Of a DNA stretch of 64,000 nt, positions 46,461 to 57,560 are shown piece after piece (position 1 is the first letter of the stretch; every line of letters begins with the position of its first letter). Both the position numbers and the translations under genes were made by a program. The notes under the pieces are model-generated. The model was not told where the DNA came from. It saw nothing but the letters and a program-made list of their open reading frames with translations, and made no database searches. The DNA comes from Tanypteryx hageni (Eukaryota; Arthropoda; Insecta; Odonata; Petaluridae), in contig CM054118.1 in NCBI GenBank assembly GCA_028673005.1, positions 61,561,401 to 61,625,400 on the forward strand, read 5' to 3'.

Positions 46461-46502
46461 TAATCAATCCATGCGATATATATATCTCGCATGGATTGAT
46501 TA
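46461..46502. repeat. Perfect 16-bp hairpin around a TA run
   Basis: TAATCAATCCATGCGA at 46461-46476 is perfectly inverted at 46487-46502 around a 10-bp TA-rich loop. Confidence 0.9.
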
Positions 46503-46689
46503 ATTTGAATATGCGAATGGTGAATACTGTTTTGTTGTTATTGAGATTAAAAAAAATGAATATCTTACGAAGTGACGCTCTTTCCGCGAGAAGGATGAAT
46601 ATGACTGCTAACATTGAAAAGAAAAGAAATATTTTGTTGGATTTGAAAATTGCCGACAGGTTTGAAAATTCCTAGTGGTTGCCCCTAGC

Positions 46690-46694
46690 AAAAA
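46690..46694 (-). terminator. Pol III T-run terminator of the minus-strand tRNA-Pro
   Basis: Five T residues on the minus strand, three bases past the tRNA 3' end. Confidence 0.8.
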
Positions 46695-46697
46695 TTC

Positions 46698-46769
46698 GGG
46701 CCTGTCCGGGATTTGAACCCGGGACCTCTCGCACCCAAAGCGAGAATCATACCCCTAGACCAACAGGCC
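46698..46769 (-). tRNA. tRNA-Pro (anticodon UGG)
   Basis: 72 nt on the minus strand, matching the UGG gene at 18114 throughout except that the strand is reversed. The acceptor, D, anticodon (CTCGC/GCGAG around TTTGGGT) and T stems are complete, and a five-T terminator follows. The gene stands 28 kb from the main tRNA-Pro cluster in opposite orientation and 2 kb from a decayed plus-strand copy. A hAT MITE starts 122 bp from its 5' end. Confidence 0.97.
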
Positions 46770-46891
46770 GATGTAGGTGCAAGTTGGAATAACCTATTTT
46801 AAACTTAACTTTCGAAAATGATTTCGCAGTTTCAATTGACCTCGAGCGACCTTGAAAGTTTCCGCATATGGCGAAAGCAAATAGGTGAGAA

Positions 46892-47192
46892 CAGGGACGG
46901 CCCGAGTTACGGGCGAGTCGGGCGGCTGCCTGGGGCGCCAAAATTTTGGGGGCGCTTTCCCGATAATTTATCTATGCATTATTTGCAAGTGAATAAGTAT
47001 TGGTTACCAATTTATATCGAGAAACAGGCTAGAATCTTGATGGCACTCCTTTTAATTTTTCATTATCAATAATTTTTACAGAGTGATGAATAAATGAATA
47101 TGCACTTTGTAAATATCCCAACAAACATTAACGCAGGGGGGCGCTGGAGTGTTATCTTGCCCGGGGCGCCAAAGTTCCTCGGGCCGCCCCTG
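46892..47192. mobile_element. hAT MITE, 301 bp, perfect 8-bp target-site duplication
   Basis: The left end is CAGGGACGGCCCGAG; the reverse complement of the right end is CAGGGGCGGCCCGAGG. Identical 8-mers GGTGAGAA flank it at 46884-46891 and 47193-47200. Both ends also carry GGGGCGCCAAA blocks in inverted orientation. There is no coding sequence. It lies in the 5' flank of the minus-strand tRNA-Pro gene. Confidence 0.95.
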
Positions 47193-47200
47193 GGTGAGAA

Positions 47201-49418
47201 GTATCTTGAGTTTATCTTAATTCCTTTTACCGATAAGACATAAATAAACAAACCAGCGTCTAAGGTATTTATATATCTACAGAATAATTTAATATGTTTT
47301 ACGAATTAATGCATTAATTATCGTAAGTCTAGCCGTTAATTGCCAGAGGTAGAAACGGCACAATGATATATACAAATAAAATCGATTGTTTACAAAGTTC
47401 GTGGTGAGAATACGGTTAGAGTTAATGGTATGGAATTGGAGAAGATACGACATTTCTTAGACAGAAATTCTCAGTTGGAAGAATGTTTCCAAGGTATTGT
47501 CAGGTGACCGTCTCATTGCCGATCTCACCTTCATTCTGTTATTAACGGTCGCTATCGCTCTCCTTCACTTTCACCCTTCACGCCACATCTCGCTCAACCC
47601 AATTTCAGAATCTTTTCCACCAACCAAGACTTCACCAATCTTCTTCCCAACGCTCTCTCTTCTATCGCATCCCTGCAGCTTACAACTTACTATCGAAAAC
47701 TAATCCCGTGCTTGATTTTTTTTGCTACAACATTCCGTAAGGAATTATCATATATTTAGAACTTTTATTAATTTCTCTTATTCATTCTGTTATTAATTTG
47801 TTACTGCTGTTGTTGATTTTATTTATGACCTGATATTTATTATTCTGTTACTGTGAAGTGCACTCTAGCTCCGCTCTAATGATTTTACTTATTCCTTTAA
47901 TTCTACGTGAATATATGTCTCTATTAAATTTTTTCATTGTCAACTACCACTTTATCTTCCGAGTCCCGTTAACTATTCATTAAACAAATGTGGATAAAAT
48001 TTTTAGCACGTTTAATATGATGGGTTTCATTTACTTGTTTATTCATAGTATCACTGAAATATGCATGCTTCATACGGCTGCGTGCTGCGTCGATGCGGGA
48101 GCAAAATATTAACGGCCGTCCTCATCTGCATGAAATTTTCATTCTAACCCCACACCATACTCCTTGCCCATTTGACCTATGCACTGTTTTAACTTGATGA
48201 CTTACAACCCTTTTATGCTCTTTATAAAGCTTAATTAAGAGATGCATCGAAAAGTTCCAAGAAATTAACACGAAATTTGCTTTTCCTTAAAAAAAAAACT
48301 AGCCTCGTAATTTTGAAAACTTTGTTCCCTTAGTAATCTCGGTAAACGTTGTTGGAATATACATCATACATAATTTATAATTTCAACGCTCCGTGTCTTA
48401 AGGGTCTTAACAGTTTCGGGAAAATAATTCTTAATTATCTCCAGTTTTTCCTGCACAGCAAGGGTTAACTGTCACATAATCAGATTAACAGCCCTAGTGT
48501 TTATATTTAGATTTCCTTTATTTATTTTCTCTTCCTTTGGCGTGTTTATTTCGAAATCCGATAGATAATAATAATAATATATATAATATATAATAAATCT
48601 TACAATTACTGAGAGCGATTCATTCCACCATTTTTTTGCACTATTTACTCGAATAACATTTTAATAGGATAAGTCCTTGCCGTATGTTTACTTCGTCAAA
48701 ATAATAAGAAAAACCGATTTTCATCGAACTCATCAGTAATATCAAATTTAATATCCGGGGTATATACTATTTTTTTAATACCGATATTTTTGCTCTTAGC
48801 AGATTAGTGCTCACTTGCAATGGTTGAAATATAGTAATTTACTTGATTAAAAAGTTTTACATTAAAAATATTTCATAACTAGCTGAAATGCCCGGCTTTG
48901 CTCGGGAAAGAGTTTTCTTTTAAATAGCAAACGATTTTTATTATTTATTATTTTTATTGATATATCACTTTTTTATATTACAATAATATAATACAATTAA
49001 TTTTGACTTACTTTTGCTGTTGGGTACTCCAAGTTTACCAAACGTTCCTCATTCCTTAATTACGCAAGCGATGTTTACATTAACATTTACTATTGTATGT
49101 ATTGTATTGTAAAGTTTTATCATTAATATAATTCTGCATTAACGTCTTAATTAATATTCACATGGATAGATGCACCGAAGCCATTAAAGCAGCAATAAAA
49201 TTATGTGGATTATGTCAATACTATTAGCCAAAACGTAAACTATAAACAACATCGTGGTTACCGAACAAATATAAGTAGATTTGTCGATTTATGTTGCGAT
49301 AAACCTTTCAATGTTAATGGTGAAAGATAACAATGTTCTAATATCCCTTAAAAATCATTTGATTCAGTTTAGAAATATTCATAGACTATATTTAGGCATG
49401 AATCCATTTGTATCCTTT
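47201..49418. other. No gene; possible repeat edge at 48880
   Basis: AT-rich. The text ACTAGCTGAAATGCCCGGCT followed by TTGCTCGGGA (about 48880-48910) resembles the boundary of a repeat family common in arthropod genomes, which I recognise only by memory. No gene was found. Confidence 0.4.
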
Positions 49419-52400
49419 CTACATCTACATCTACATCTACATTATACCCTGCAAGTCACCTTTTCGGTGGATGGCAGGGGGTGCAGTGCACCAAGGGTCC
49501 ATAGTTTTCCTACGTTATCTTTTCCTATTATGGTCTCTTATCGTCCTAGGGAAAAACGATCCTCTATATCGCTCCGTTCTGCAGTCAATCTCGCGAATCT
49601 TATCCTCACTGTTCTGCCTTCCGAAATACGTCGGGCTTCTGATAAGTCCTACTACCTCATTCGCTAGTCCCTCCGACATAAATTTTTCCAGTAGTTTAAT
49701 TCTAGCCTGCAGCCTACGTTCCTCTAACGATGTCCATTTCAGATTTTCTATTAATGATGTTACGCTTTGTTTACTATCGTAATTCCTCTTTACAAATCTA
49801 GCTGCCCTGCGCTGAACCTTTTCTATCTCGTTAGTGAGTCCCTTTTCGTAAGGATCCCACACAGCTGAAGCATATTCAACCTGCGGTCGAACCAAGGATA
49901 AATAGCATAATTCTTTCACTTTTTCGGAGCTATTTCGAACTATTCTCCCTATAAAGGCCAGCTTTTTGTTAGCGGCACCTATCAATCGGCGAATGTGGGT
50001 GTCCCACGAGAGATCACGATGGATCGTGACTCCGAGGTATTTAATCGAGTCTGAAACTGGAATCTCTACTCCGTCCAACGAATAATTATTATTCAACGAG
50101 ATACTCTTGGTTCTCCAGAAGTTGATGACGCAGCTTTTCTTTTGGTTTATCTCTAACTGCCATTCCTTACACCATGCAGAAATAGCTTCTAGGTCATTTT
50201 GGAGATACTGGTGGTCTTCCGGATTGCTTATTTCTCTATAGATGACGGTGTCGTCCGCGAAAAGCCTAATTTTACTTCTGACTACTGAGCTGATATCGTT
50301 TATATAAATTAGAAATAATAACGGACCAATTACACTACCCTGTGGAACGCCAGAGACAACCTCCACTAAGTTTGAAGATTTCCCATCTATAACAACCATC
50401 TGCTTCCTATGATTTAAAAATTCACGGATCCAACTAACGATTTTAGAATTTACGCCTAAGGTTTCTAATTTCGTTATTAACTTCCTGTGAGGTACCTTAT
50501 CAAAGGCTTTCCTAAAATCTAAGAAGATGGCATCGACCTGCGTATTCTTTTCTCCGCTTCTCAGTAAACAATTAACAAAAAGACCGAGCTGAGTATCACA
50601 TGACCTACCTTTCCTGAAGCCGTGTTGACAATCATCTAACAATAAATTACTATCAAGAAATCGCATTATGTTGCTAACGAGTATATGTTCGAGAATCTTA
50701 CACGATATCGAAGTTAAAGAAATCGGCCTGTAATTTTCTGGGTTCTCCTTGTCTCCGCCCTTATGAATTGGGGTAACGTGCGCTAACCTCCAGTCGCTAG
50801 GGACCTCTGCGCGAGAAATGGATTTCTCGAAGATTATCCGAAGAAAAGGTGCTATTTCTTCTGCTAATTCTTTTAAAACGCGAGCAGGAATTTCTTCGGG
50901 GCCAGTGGCTTTGTTATGTCTGATGGAACTTAATTGCTTTGCTATTCCCACCTCAGAAAATACTATATCGTCCATCAGCCCTCCCCCCCTTATTGCGGGT
51001 GCAAAATGTACGCAATGGTCGCTGACGGCTGTGAATGCTTTTACAAAATGACCGTTTAACAGGTTGGCTTTCTCTACGCTATCATGAATAACGTCACCCG
51101 AGTCATTACGCAGGGAAGGTATTGTAGGGCCTCTACCTTGGACCTCTCTCACATAGGACCAAAACGCTTTAGGGTCCTCCTTCAAATAATTATTTAATAC
51201 CTTATTCCGGAAGTTAGTAAAAGCCTCGCGCATAGTAGTTCTCGCTTTAGCGCGGGATTCCTTATACGTCTTAACTTTAGTTGCTCTATATTCATCGGAT
51301 GATGTAGACGGCATATTTTTTATTTTCGCGTGGCATATTCTCTGACGCCTAAGCGCACTCCTAACTTGCTTATTGTACCAACGTGGCTCCTTATTGTCGA
51401 CCTTCGATTTAATTGGAATGTACTTATCGATACTCTCTAGCATTATATCCTTGAATAGTTTCCATGACGACTCAGCACCCGATCGTTCGGTCATATCACG
51501 GAAGCCAGGTAGTATTTCTCGTAGGCGCGACCTGAAGCTTGAAAAGTTTGCCCTAGCAAATATATAAAACTTTCTTTGAGGCTTGGGGTGCCTCTCGATT
51601 TTCAACTTACACTCTGCATATACGGCCTGATGATCACTTATCCCATCTTCAATGGTGACTTTGTTTATTCTTTCTGGGACGTTAGTTGCTAATAAATCTA
51701 ATATGTTTCCCAATCGCGTTGGCTTTCTGACTAATTGAAGGAGAGAGTGCTCGCAGAATGTTTCGATTAATGCCTCACAGGATTCGCGTTCTTTACCTCT
51801 AGATTCGAAACATAGATTTTCCCAATCAATTGAGTGTAAGTTAAAGTCACCACCGACTATAACGATACCATCTTGATTTATCAGTCTAAGCTTTGATAAT
51901 TGTTTCTCGAGACTTAAAATACAATCTACACCAGCGTTAGGTGTCCTGTAAAACGAGCATATGAACACCTTTTTGGAGCCATCTTTACCTATGCGGCACC
52001 AAACACTCTCGATATCCTTGTCACTTATCGGAATCTCACTGCTATCGTACTTATCGCTAACCGCTATGAAAACTCCCCCGCCCGATCTATTAGCGCGATC
52101 TTTTCTATAGACACGATAGTCTCTAGGAAATATCTCCTGACTCTGAATTTCATCCGTTAACCAACTTTCTGTGCCTATCACTACGTCGGCATGCAGACTG
52201 CGAATAACATGCTCGAACTCAGCAATTTTCCTACGGATGCTGCGACAGTTCAGTACGACGACGTTTAATTTCTCACTATCACTTCGCATGCTAATCTCAC
52301 CCTTGACTTTCTCTTCCACTCTAAAACTACATGCGCTCCCACCACAATCACTCCCACGACTGTATGGCGTCGCATCAAAATTGGAATTGCGACCCGTCGC

Positions 52401-52460
52401 GCCCTTAACGGAACATTCTATCAATGACCTATCGCGAAATTGGTGCTGCATATCACGCTC
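49419..52460 (-). mobile_element. CR1/Jockey-like LINE with intact ORF
   Basis: The 3' terminus on the minus strand is four copies of ATGTAG, written as CTACAT on the plus strand at 49419-49442. It follows a short 3' UTR with a small CACC/GGTG hairpin. A single long ORF fills nearly the whole element. The 5' end could not be defined because no clear target-site duplication was found, and no separate ORF1 was recognised upstream, so the copy may be 5'-truncated near the ORF start. Confidence 0.88.
49515..52451 (-). CDS. LINE polyprotein: endonuclease plus reverse transcriptase
   Basis: 978 codons, no internal stops. Residues about 62-284 form an APE-type endonuclease with LNCRSI (Asn68), GTESW (Glu95), FYRTP, GGDFN (200-204) and the catalytic ISDHQ (His274). 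Residues about 550-800 form the reverse transcriptase with RPISLTS, QHGFRKGRSCDTQL (609-622), DFRKAFDKVPH (Asp645), SGVPQGSVIGPLLFLIYIND and the active site FADD (731-734). All expected catalytic positions are present. The enzyme nicks target DNA and copies its own RNA at the nick. The first Met is the longest option; the first 60 residues carry no domain, so the true start could be a later Met such as residue 55. The intact frame implies a recent insertion. Motif style fits CR1/Jockey LINEs; the exact clade is not settled. Confidence 0.95.
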   Translation of the reverse strand: MQHQFRDRSLIECSVKGATGRNSNFDATPYSRGSDCGGSACSFRVEEKVKGEISMRSDSEKLNVVVLNCRSIRRKIAEFEHVIRSLHADVVIGTESWLTDEIQSQEIFPRDYRVYRKDRANRSGGGVFIAVSDKYDSSEIPISDKDIESVWCRIGKDGSKKVFICSFYRTPNAGVDCILSLEKQLSKLRLINQDGIVIVGGDFNLHSIDWENLCFESRGKERESCEALIETFCEHSLLQLVRKPTRLGNILDLLATNVPERINKVTIEDGISDHQAVYAECKLKIERHPKPQRKFYIFARANFSSFRSRLREILPGFRDMTERSGAESSWKLFKDIMLESIDKYIPIKSKVDNKEPRWYNKQVRSALRRQRICHAKIKNMPSTSSDEYRATKVKTYKESRAKARTTMREAFTNFRNKVLNNYLKEDPKAFWSYVREVQGRGPTIPSLRNDSGDVIHDSVEKANLLNGHFVKAFTAVSDHCVHFAPAIRGGGLMDDIVFSEVGIAKQLSSIRHNKATGPEEIPARVLKELAEEIAPFLRIIFEKSISRAEVPSDWRLAHVTPIHKGGDKENPENYRPISLTSISCKILEHILVSNIMRFLDSNLLLDDCQHGFRKGRSCDTQLGLFVNCLLRSGEKNTQVDAIFLDFRKAFDKVPHRKLITKLETLGVNSKIVSWIREFLNHRKQMVVIDGKSSNLVEVVSGVPQGSVIGPLLFLIYINDISSVVRSKIRLFADDTVIYREISNPEDHQYLQNDLEAISAWCKEWQLEINQKKSCVINFWRTKSISLNNNYSLDGVEIPVSDSIKYLGVTIHRDLSWDTHIRRLIGAANKKLAFIGRIVRNSSEKVKELCYLSLVRPQVEYASAVWDPYEKGLTNEIEKVQRRAARFVKRNYDSKQSVTSLIENLKWTSLEERRLQARIKLLEKFMSEGLANEVVGLIRSPTYFGRQNSEDKIREIDCRTERYRGSFFPRTIRDHNRKR

Positions 52461-55430
52461 GGTGTATATTCTATTTGGTCCTTTATCTTGGCGTTGGCTA
52501 TTCTTCCTCTACGGCGTGGATTTTCCTTGCATTAATCTTTACGTGGCTATCTCCCTTTGAGGAGAACAACAATTAAGAAATTTAGCTTTGTTGCCGCTTG
52601 GAATATGTCAATAAATTTTGAGCTTAAAGGATAATTTAACAATTTAAAGCAATTTAACATGTAATACGACAAAAAATGAACAGAATTAAAATATTGCCTT
52701 TCGTGCTTAAAATAAGCCATTTCTCGTGATCGTAAGTTAATATTTAGGTATATTTATATACATTTGTGAAGGGCTGCATGGCATTTTGGGGCTTCTCCAC
52801 ACCATTTCCCATGCATTCTTCTGGAAATAGTATTTTGTTGACCCCATGGGGTATAAGAGACCCCACGGTCTGCATACCTAGACCAAGTTCTTCCTTTGGT
52901 CCATTGGATGTGCCATGAAACTTTTGAATTCGATAGATTCAACGGTGTAAAAACGTATAAATATACATACACACACACTAAAATATTTATAAGATATAAG
53001 ATATGATATGCAATCATATCAAAACGTTGCTTATATAAATACACTTATTCTGATGCTAATTATTTTATAACTAACAGCTTTAAAACACTTACATGTAAGT
53101 TAATGCATAAGTTATCGAGCAAAACAGTAATTAATTCTAAAGCATATACACGGAACCGTTGAAAATTCATTCGATCTCGAAGAAACCCGACAGCGTAGTA
53201 GGTGAATCAATGACGCAATGGGCGAAACTCTCTTTCCGCTCTTCATCTCATTCCCTCTCACTCTCTCCGTCTTTCTCTCTCCCTCCTCTACACATTTCCT
53301 CCCAAACCACACGAATCCCCGGGAGCTCGCCTCCCCGACTAAATGGACAGAGAGAGGCTTGGTGACGCGGGGTGGAAATGAACAGAGGGTTGGTTGTAGG
53401 TCGATCACTATTTCCCTTCCCAATAGGTTGTGTATGAGTGTATGTGGGGGAGTGAAGGGGGAATTGGGTAAGTTTGGAGGAAGGAAGAGGGGGAATAGCA
53501 AGGGTGTGCTGGGGAGGGACGGGAAAGGCTCTTCCAGAACCGCTCTTTCTTTCTTTCCCCTCTTTTAAGGGGACGGGGGAGATACGCCCCCCCGCGAAGA
53601 TGAAGGATAGACCTCCCGCTTACGAAGGGGGTGTATGGGGAGGGGGCGGAGAGGGAAGAGGCAGATGGGGGCGAGAGGGCATCAATGGAAAGGGGGGGAC
53701 GGGTGAAATTGCGCGTGTGCCTCCATCGACGACCTCTGGTGAGTGGACGCAATAACTCCCGAAAGGAGTTCCCGAAAAGGGACGACAAAAGAAAATTTTG
53801 AGGGGAAAATGTTCGAGGAAGGTGTATGACGTTATGAGTGCTCGGAAACAATCGAGGGAATTCACGCAGATAGGTGGATTTATTTCCTTTTGATTCGGCG
53901 ATTTCTCGGACATTTAATACATTAGCCCCAAGGGTAAATACGGTGCTTTTTAACCCGAAGTCGATTTTTGAAACGATGTAAAGGTAGAGAAGAATTCCGT
54001 CTTCCAACTTGAGGCCCCTGAATAGAATGGCGTCTCATCAAATTGAAGATTTTGAAATGAAATTCCCTCTACCAGAAGAGAGGACTCGCTGCTCCCATAG
54101 TAACGAATGTGGCGTTTTCGTCATGTAACATCCTTATCAATATTTGAAACATTTTCGCAGAGACAAAATTTTGCGTATTAAGCCTGAAGCAGTTAAATCA
54201 TATAAAACTATTTCATAGTTCTACAACTTAAAATATTTCTTAACCAGTTAATGTGTAATATTTTCTAAAATTTATTCTGCAGTGAGAAGATACCCTAATT
54301 TGGTATTTCGATTAGATCGATCCCGTTAGGCTTAAATTTAGTATGCGTCTTAGGGAAATGAAAAATCCCTTAAGAATATAAACAAAATTTTGTTAGACAC
54401 CCCAGATTGTAGAGAGTTAATAAAAATGAGACTATTCAGCTGTTGATTGAATGTTTTAATGCGCTTGCTATGTTATCCAATATATTTAATAAGTTGGTTG
54501 CATGGGCGATTTACATTGGTTTTCTCTAATTGTTCAAAAACCTGATAAGCATATTTTAAGGATTTCATGTAAATTAAATGTTGCTCCTCAAATAATGGCA
54601 ACAAAAGCAAAGAGCTGTGTTCGCCGTCGGAACTTATTATGATGTATTCAAAACAGTTCCAGCAATTTCACAAAGCTATTTATACAAATTGCGTCCCTCA
54701 CTATATATCAGACGAGCCCGTTAAATATTATACAGAAGAGGGTTGCTTAAATCGTTTTAAATTCTCTCAATGGAAAGTTACTTATCTATTTAAAAGAATT
54801 AATCATTCATTATGGAAAATGGTATCATGAATTTATTCATTTTGGAGCCTTATAAAGTCCATAATTACTATTTGCCAGGTATACTATAGCGCAATCCAAC
54901 GAAATCAAAGTATACAATATGCAACATATGCTGATAACGACGTCTGTTTAAATAACAATGACAATATTACTCGTATTTTCAAATTCAACCTGCTTTTAAT
55001 ATTATTCATAAATTATCATTCTTAGGATGAAAATATATACCGATTAACCTTTAATGCCATCTAACAGTACGTGTGTTTTTGCGTTGAAGATAAAACCGCT
55101 GCAAGACTTCAAAGGAGACTTATCGAGTTACCTTTATTGCTGGAATCCAATTAACCTGAAAATTTCGAGTAAGATATCAGTGAATCACCACTGATGACGG
55201 CTGTTTTGTAGCAGAAACGCGCATCCTGTTTTTCCAATCATTTTACGTCCGTTGGAGCAGAAAAGTTTATCAACTGCGAGACTCAATAATGTGCCTCTGG
55301 GGGGGAAACTTTTATATTCCTCTATTTCCTCAATTACGATCTCCCCTCGAAAATTTCTAAGCCTCTACCTGTTTTCACCTCAATCTCTAGGGCATATTTC
55401 AACCCTTCCTATTCACGTCCTTCGCCTATC
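52461..55430. other. No gene; GC-rich patch at 53.2-53.8 kb
   Basis: The stretch 53200-53760 is GC-rich, first CT-rich and then G-rich, and supports long frames on both strands (up to 199 codons on minus) with Pro/Ser/Arg-rich low-information sequence. The minus-strand text around 52780-52910 looks protein-like but I could not identify it. The rest is AT-rich. Confidence 0.4.
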
Positions 55431-55439
55431 TCCACCTAT

Positions 55440-55930
55440 ATGCCTCCCCTCCTCTTATTGCATTCTTCATCCGCTTCCCTCCCCCATTCCACGGCCCTAA
55501 CTCTTCCTCTCAACCAAGAGGAACTGGAGGAAGAGAGAGGGAGAAAGAGGGCGCTCCCAACTAATTGTGAGAGATTTACTGCCGCACATAAAAAGATGAA
55601 GCGAAGGCGTCTTATGGAGTAGGAGGGAGAAAAAGGGAAGAGGAAGAGGGAGGGAGGAATTGGAAGGAAGAAGGGGGAAGGAAGTTGGGGAAGAGGAAGG
55701 AAAAACGAAGGAAGAGTAATGCGAGAGACGAGGGGAGGAGGAGGAAGATTCGGGAGGTAGAAAGGATGAGAAAGCAACAATTTAAAGAGAGGGAGAAGAT
55801 AGTGATGGTGGGAGAGGGAGGGAGAAGGGTTGAGGGAGGAAGAGAGAGAGAAAAGAGGAAGGAGGGGAAAAGAAAAAGGCAGAAAAGGATTGAAAAGGGG
55901 GCAATAAGACAAGAGAGATAAAGAGAGAGA
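55440..55930. repeat. Purine-rich tract
   Basis: GA-rich plus strand, especially 55620-55925, with GGAGGAAGAG-type units. The 158-codon minus-strand frame is a Pro/Ser/Leu artefact. Confidence 0.8.
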
Positions 55931-56242
55931 ATATGTAAGATAGGAGAGGAGATAGATAAGTATCTTTATTCGGGCGAAATTTGGATCATAAGGTCCATTC
56001 TTACATTTAACCTTTTGCTATTATCTTGAATATAAGAAAGATTACAATAAACAGTATATAAAAATATACAAAACAAAAAGATATAAGTTAAGACATTTAA
56101 GTTTGTGGGAAAAACCTATGTAAAAACTGGCTTGTTCATCCTGGTAAAACACACGCAGGAAAATACCCACTGAGAAGAGGGTTATGAAAAACCTGCTAAA
56201 ACCCTATATAGTGCATATATCACAATGGAAAACTACAACAAG

Positions 56243-57061
56243 AAGTCCAAACCAGGACTAATGCAGGCTGGTTTCCCGAAGTTGGCGTCCCGAATTGATT
56301 ACTTATATTGACAGGAAATATTTCAGTATGTATTAGTCATTCCAAGGAATTCTCATACAACTACCACTTGTAGTTCAAAGTTTATCATTGATAGAGAAAA
56401 ATTGGAAAGCAAATTAATAGAGCATTATCAGGTTTAAAATATTAAAAGCAATGTCAAAATATCTTTCTGACATATTTTGCATGTATTTTTTGAATAAACG
56501 AATTTAATAAATGTTACTGTTTATATGGAAATATGTATGGATCAACTGTTCATTGCTGAAGAGTAGTCTAGTGGAGAAGAAAATAACCCAGTTGTTCACT
56601 CGTCTATGCTCAAGCCGTGTTCGATAATAATCCATGGCAAAAATCCGATACAATGCGATTTAAAACGCAAAAACGCTATGTTATAGTAGAAATTAAATAA
56701 AATACGATCAATTATCAAAATTCTGTGATAAGAATTAGAATTTACATGCTTTTCCGCTTATAACTTTACAAACCTTGCTCCGATATCACAATTTTAAGAT
56801 ATTTTATAGTATTAAAGAAAACATCTCTGCACGATGGACTTGAGACTTGCTATGTGAAACAAACAGGGAAAAAACGATCCTGGAATCAAACCCGGGACTT
56901 CAATCTTCCCCAAATAAAATATAGCCCGGAGGTGGGCCCTGGCAGTACGAGCCTCATACCAAGTTTCATGAAAATTGCTCAATTGATGCGAAAGTTGTTA
57001 GTAGGGGACACACACAGACATTTCATAAGGGTATGTTTCCTTTGGAAACTAGCCTAACAAG
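56243..57061 (-). mobile_element. Nested insertion carrying a family K repeat
   Basis: This 0.8-kb block is absent from copy A of the host repeat. AACAAG occurs at both junctions (56237-56242 and 57056-57061), a possible short target-site duplication. AGGCTGGTTTCC at 56265 and AGGCTAGTTTCC (reversed, ending at 57055) resemble inverted termini. The minus-strand start matches the repeat at 2990-3229. No coding sequence was recognised. Confidence 0.55.
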
Positions 57062-57117
57062 GTATAGGAAACAGTAAGTACAGTAAACATACAGCATCGC
57101 TGTATACCCTTATAAAT

Positions 57118-57130
57118 ATATATATATATG

Positions 57131-57186
<56 letters not shown>
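57118..57186. repeat. (TA)n microsatellite
   Basis: A TA run with one ATGTATGTA interruption, inside retroelement copy B. Confidence 0.95.
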
Positions 57187-57189
<3 letters not shown>

Positions 57190-57212
57190 ACATTTAAGTA
57201 ATATACACATAA

Positions 57213-57560
57213 GAGGAAGAAGGGTTGAGGGAGAGAGAGAGAGAAGAGGGAGGAGGGAGAAAGAAAGAGGGAGAATGGGGAGGGGAATGAAAAGGGGAGG
57301 ATAAGGGAAGAGAGATAAAGAGAGAGAATAAAAAGATAGGAGAGAGGAAGAGGGGTAGAGGGAGGAAGAGAAGACAAAGGGGAGAAAAAGTAGATAAAGG
57401 AGAGTAAAAGAAAGGGGGAGAGAGGGAGAAAAAAGGATTGGAAGATGTATGAAGAGAGGAGATGAAGAGAGAGTGCATATAAGATGGCGAGAGAAAATGA
57501 GGGAAGGAGTGGAGAAAGGAGAAAGAGGGACTCGAGAGAGGGGTTGGACCGTAAGTAAGT
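57213..57560. repeat. Purine-rich tract
   Basis: About 350 bp of GAGAGAGGGAG-type sequence. The two Ser/Leu/Pro-rich minus-strand frames here are artefacts. Confidence 0.85.

Larger units (their letters stand above)
55953..57212 (-). mobile_element. Retroelement 3' tail, copy B, interrupted by an insertion
   Basis: Homologous to 40192-40575. It starts with GATAGATAAG and TCTTTATTCGGGCGAAATTT, follows copy A to about 56240, is interrupted, then resumes at about 57062 with GTACAGTAAACATACAGCAT and CGCTGTATACC, and ends near AATATACACATAAGA. Where copy A reads ACATGTAAAGATA, this copy has a long (TA)n run (57118-57186). Confidence 0.7.

Noticed and set aside
49405..52490. Target-site duplication for the LINE (similar ATTTG-CCTTT text on both sides)
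   Set aside because: The match needs gaps and mismatches; the 5' end of the element therefore stays undefined.
49281..52560. Plus-strand frames of 64-129 codons overlapping the LINE
   Set aside because: Antisense shadows of the reverse transcriptase ORF or its 3' end.
52754..53044. Minus-strand 96-codon frame with a protein-like C-terminal half
   Set aside because: I could not match it to any known domain, and the first half is AT-rich and low-information; left unannotated.
53408..54007. 199-codon minus-strand frame
   Set aside because: Lies in a GC-rich patch where both strands are open in several frames; no recognisable domain or splice signals.
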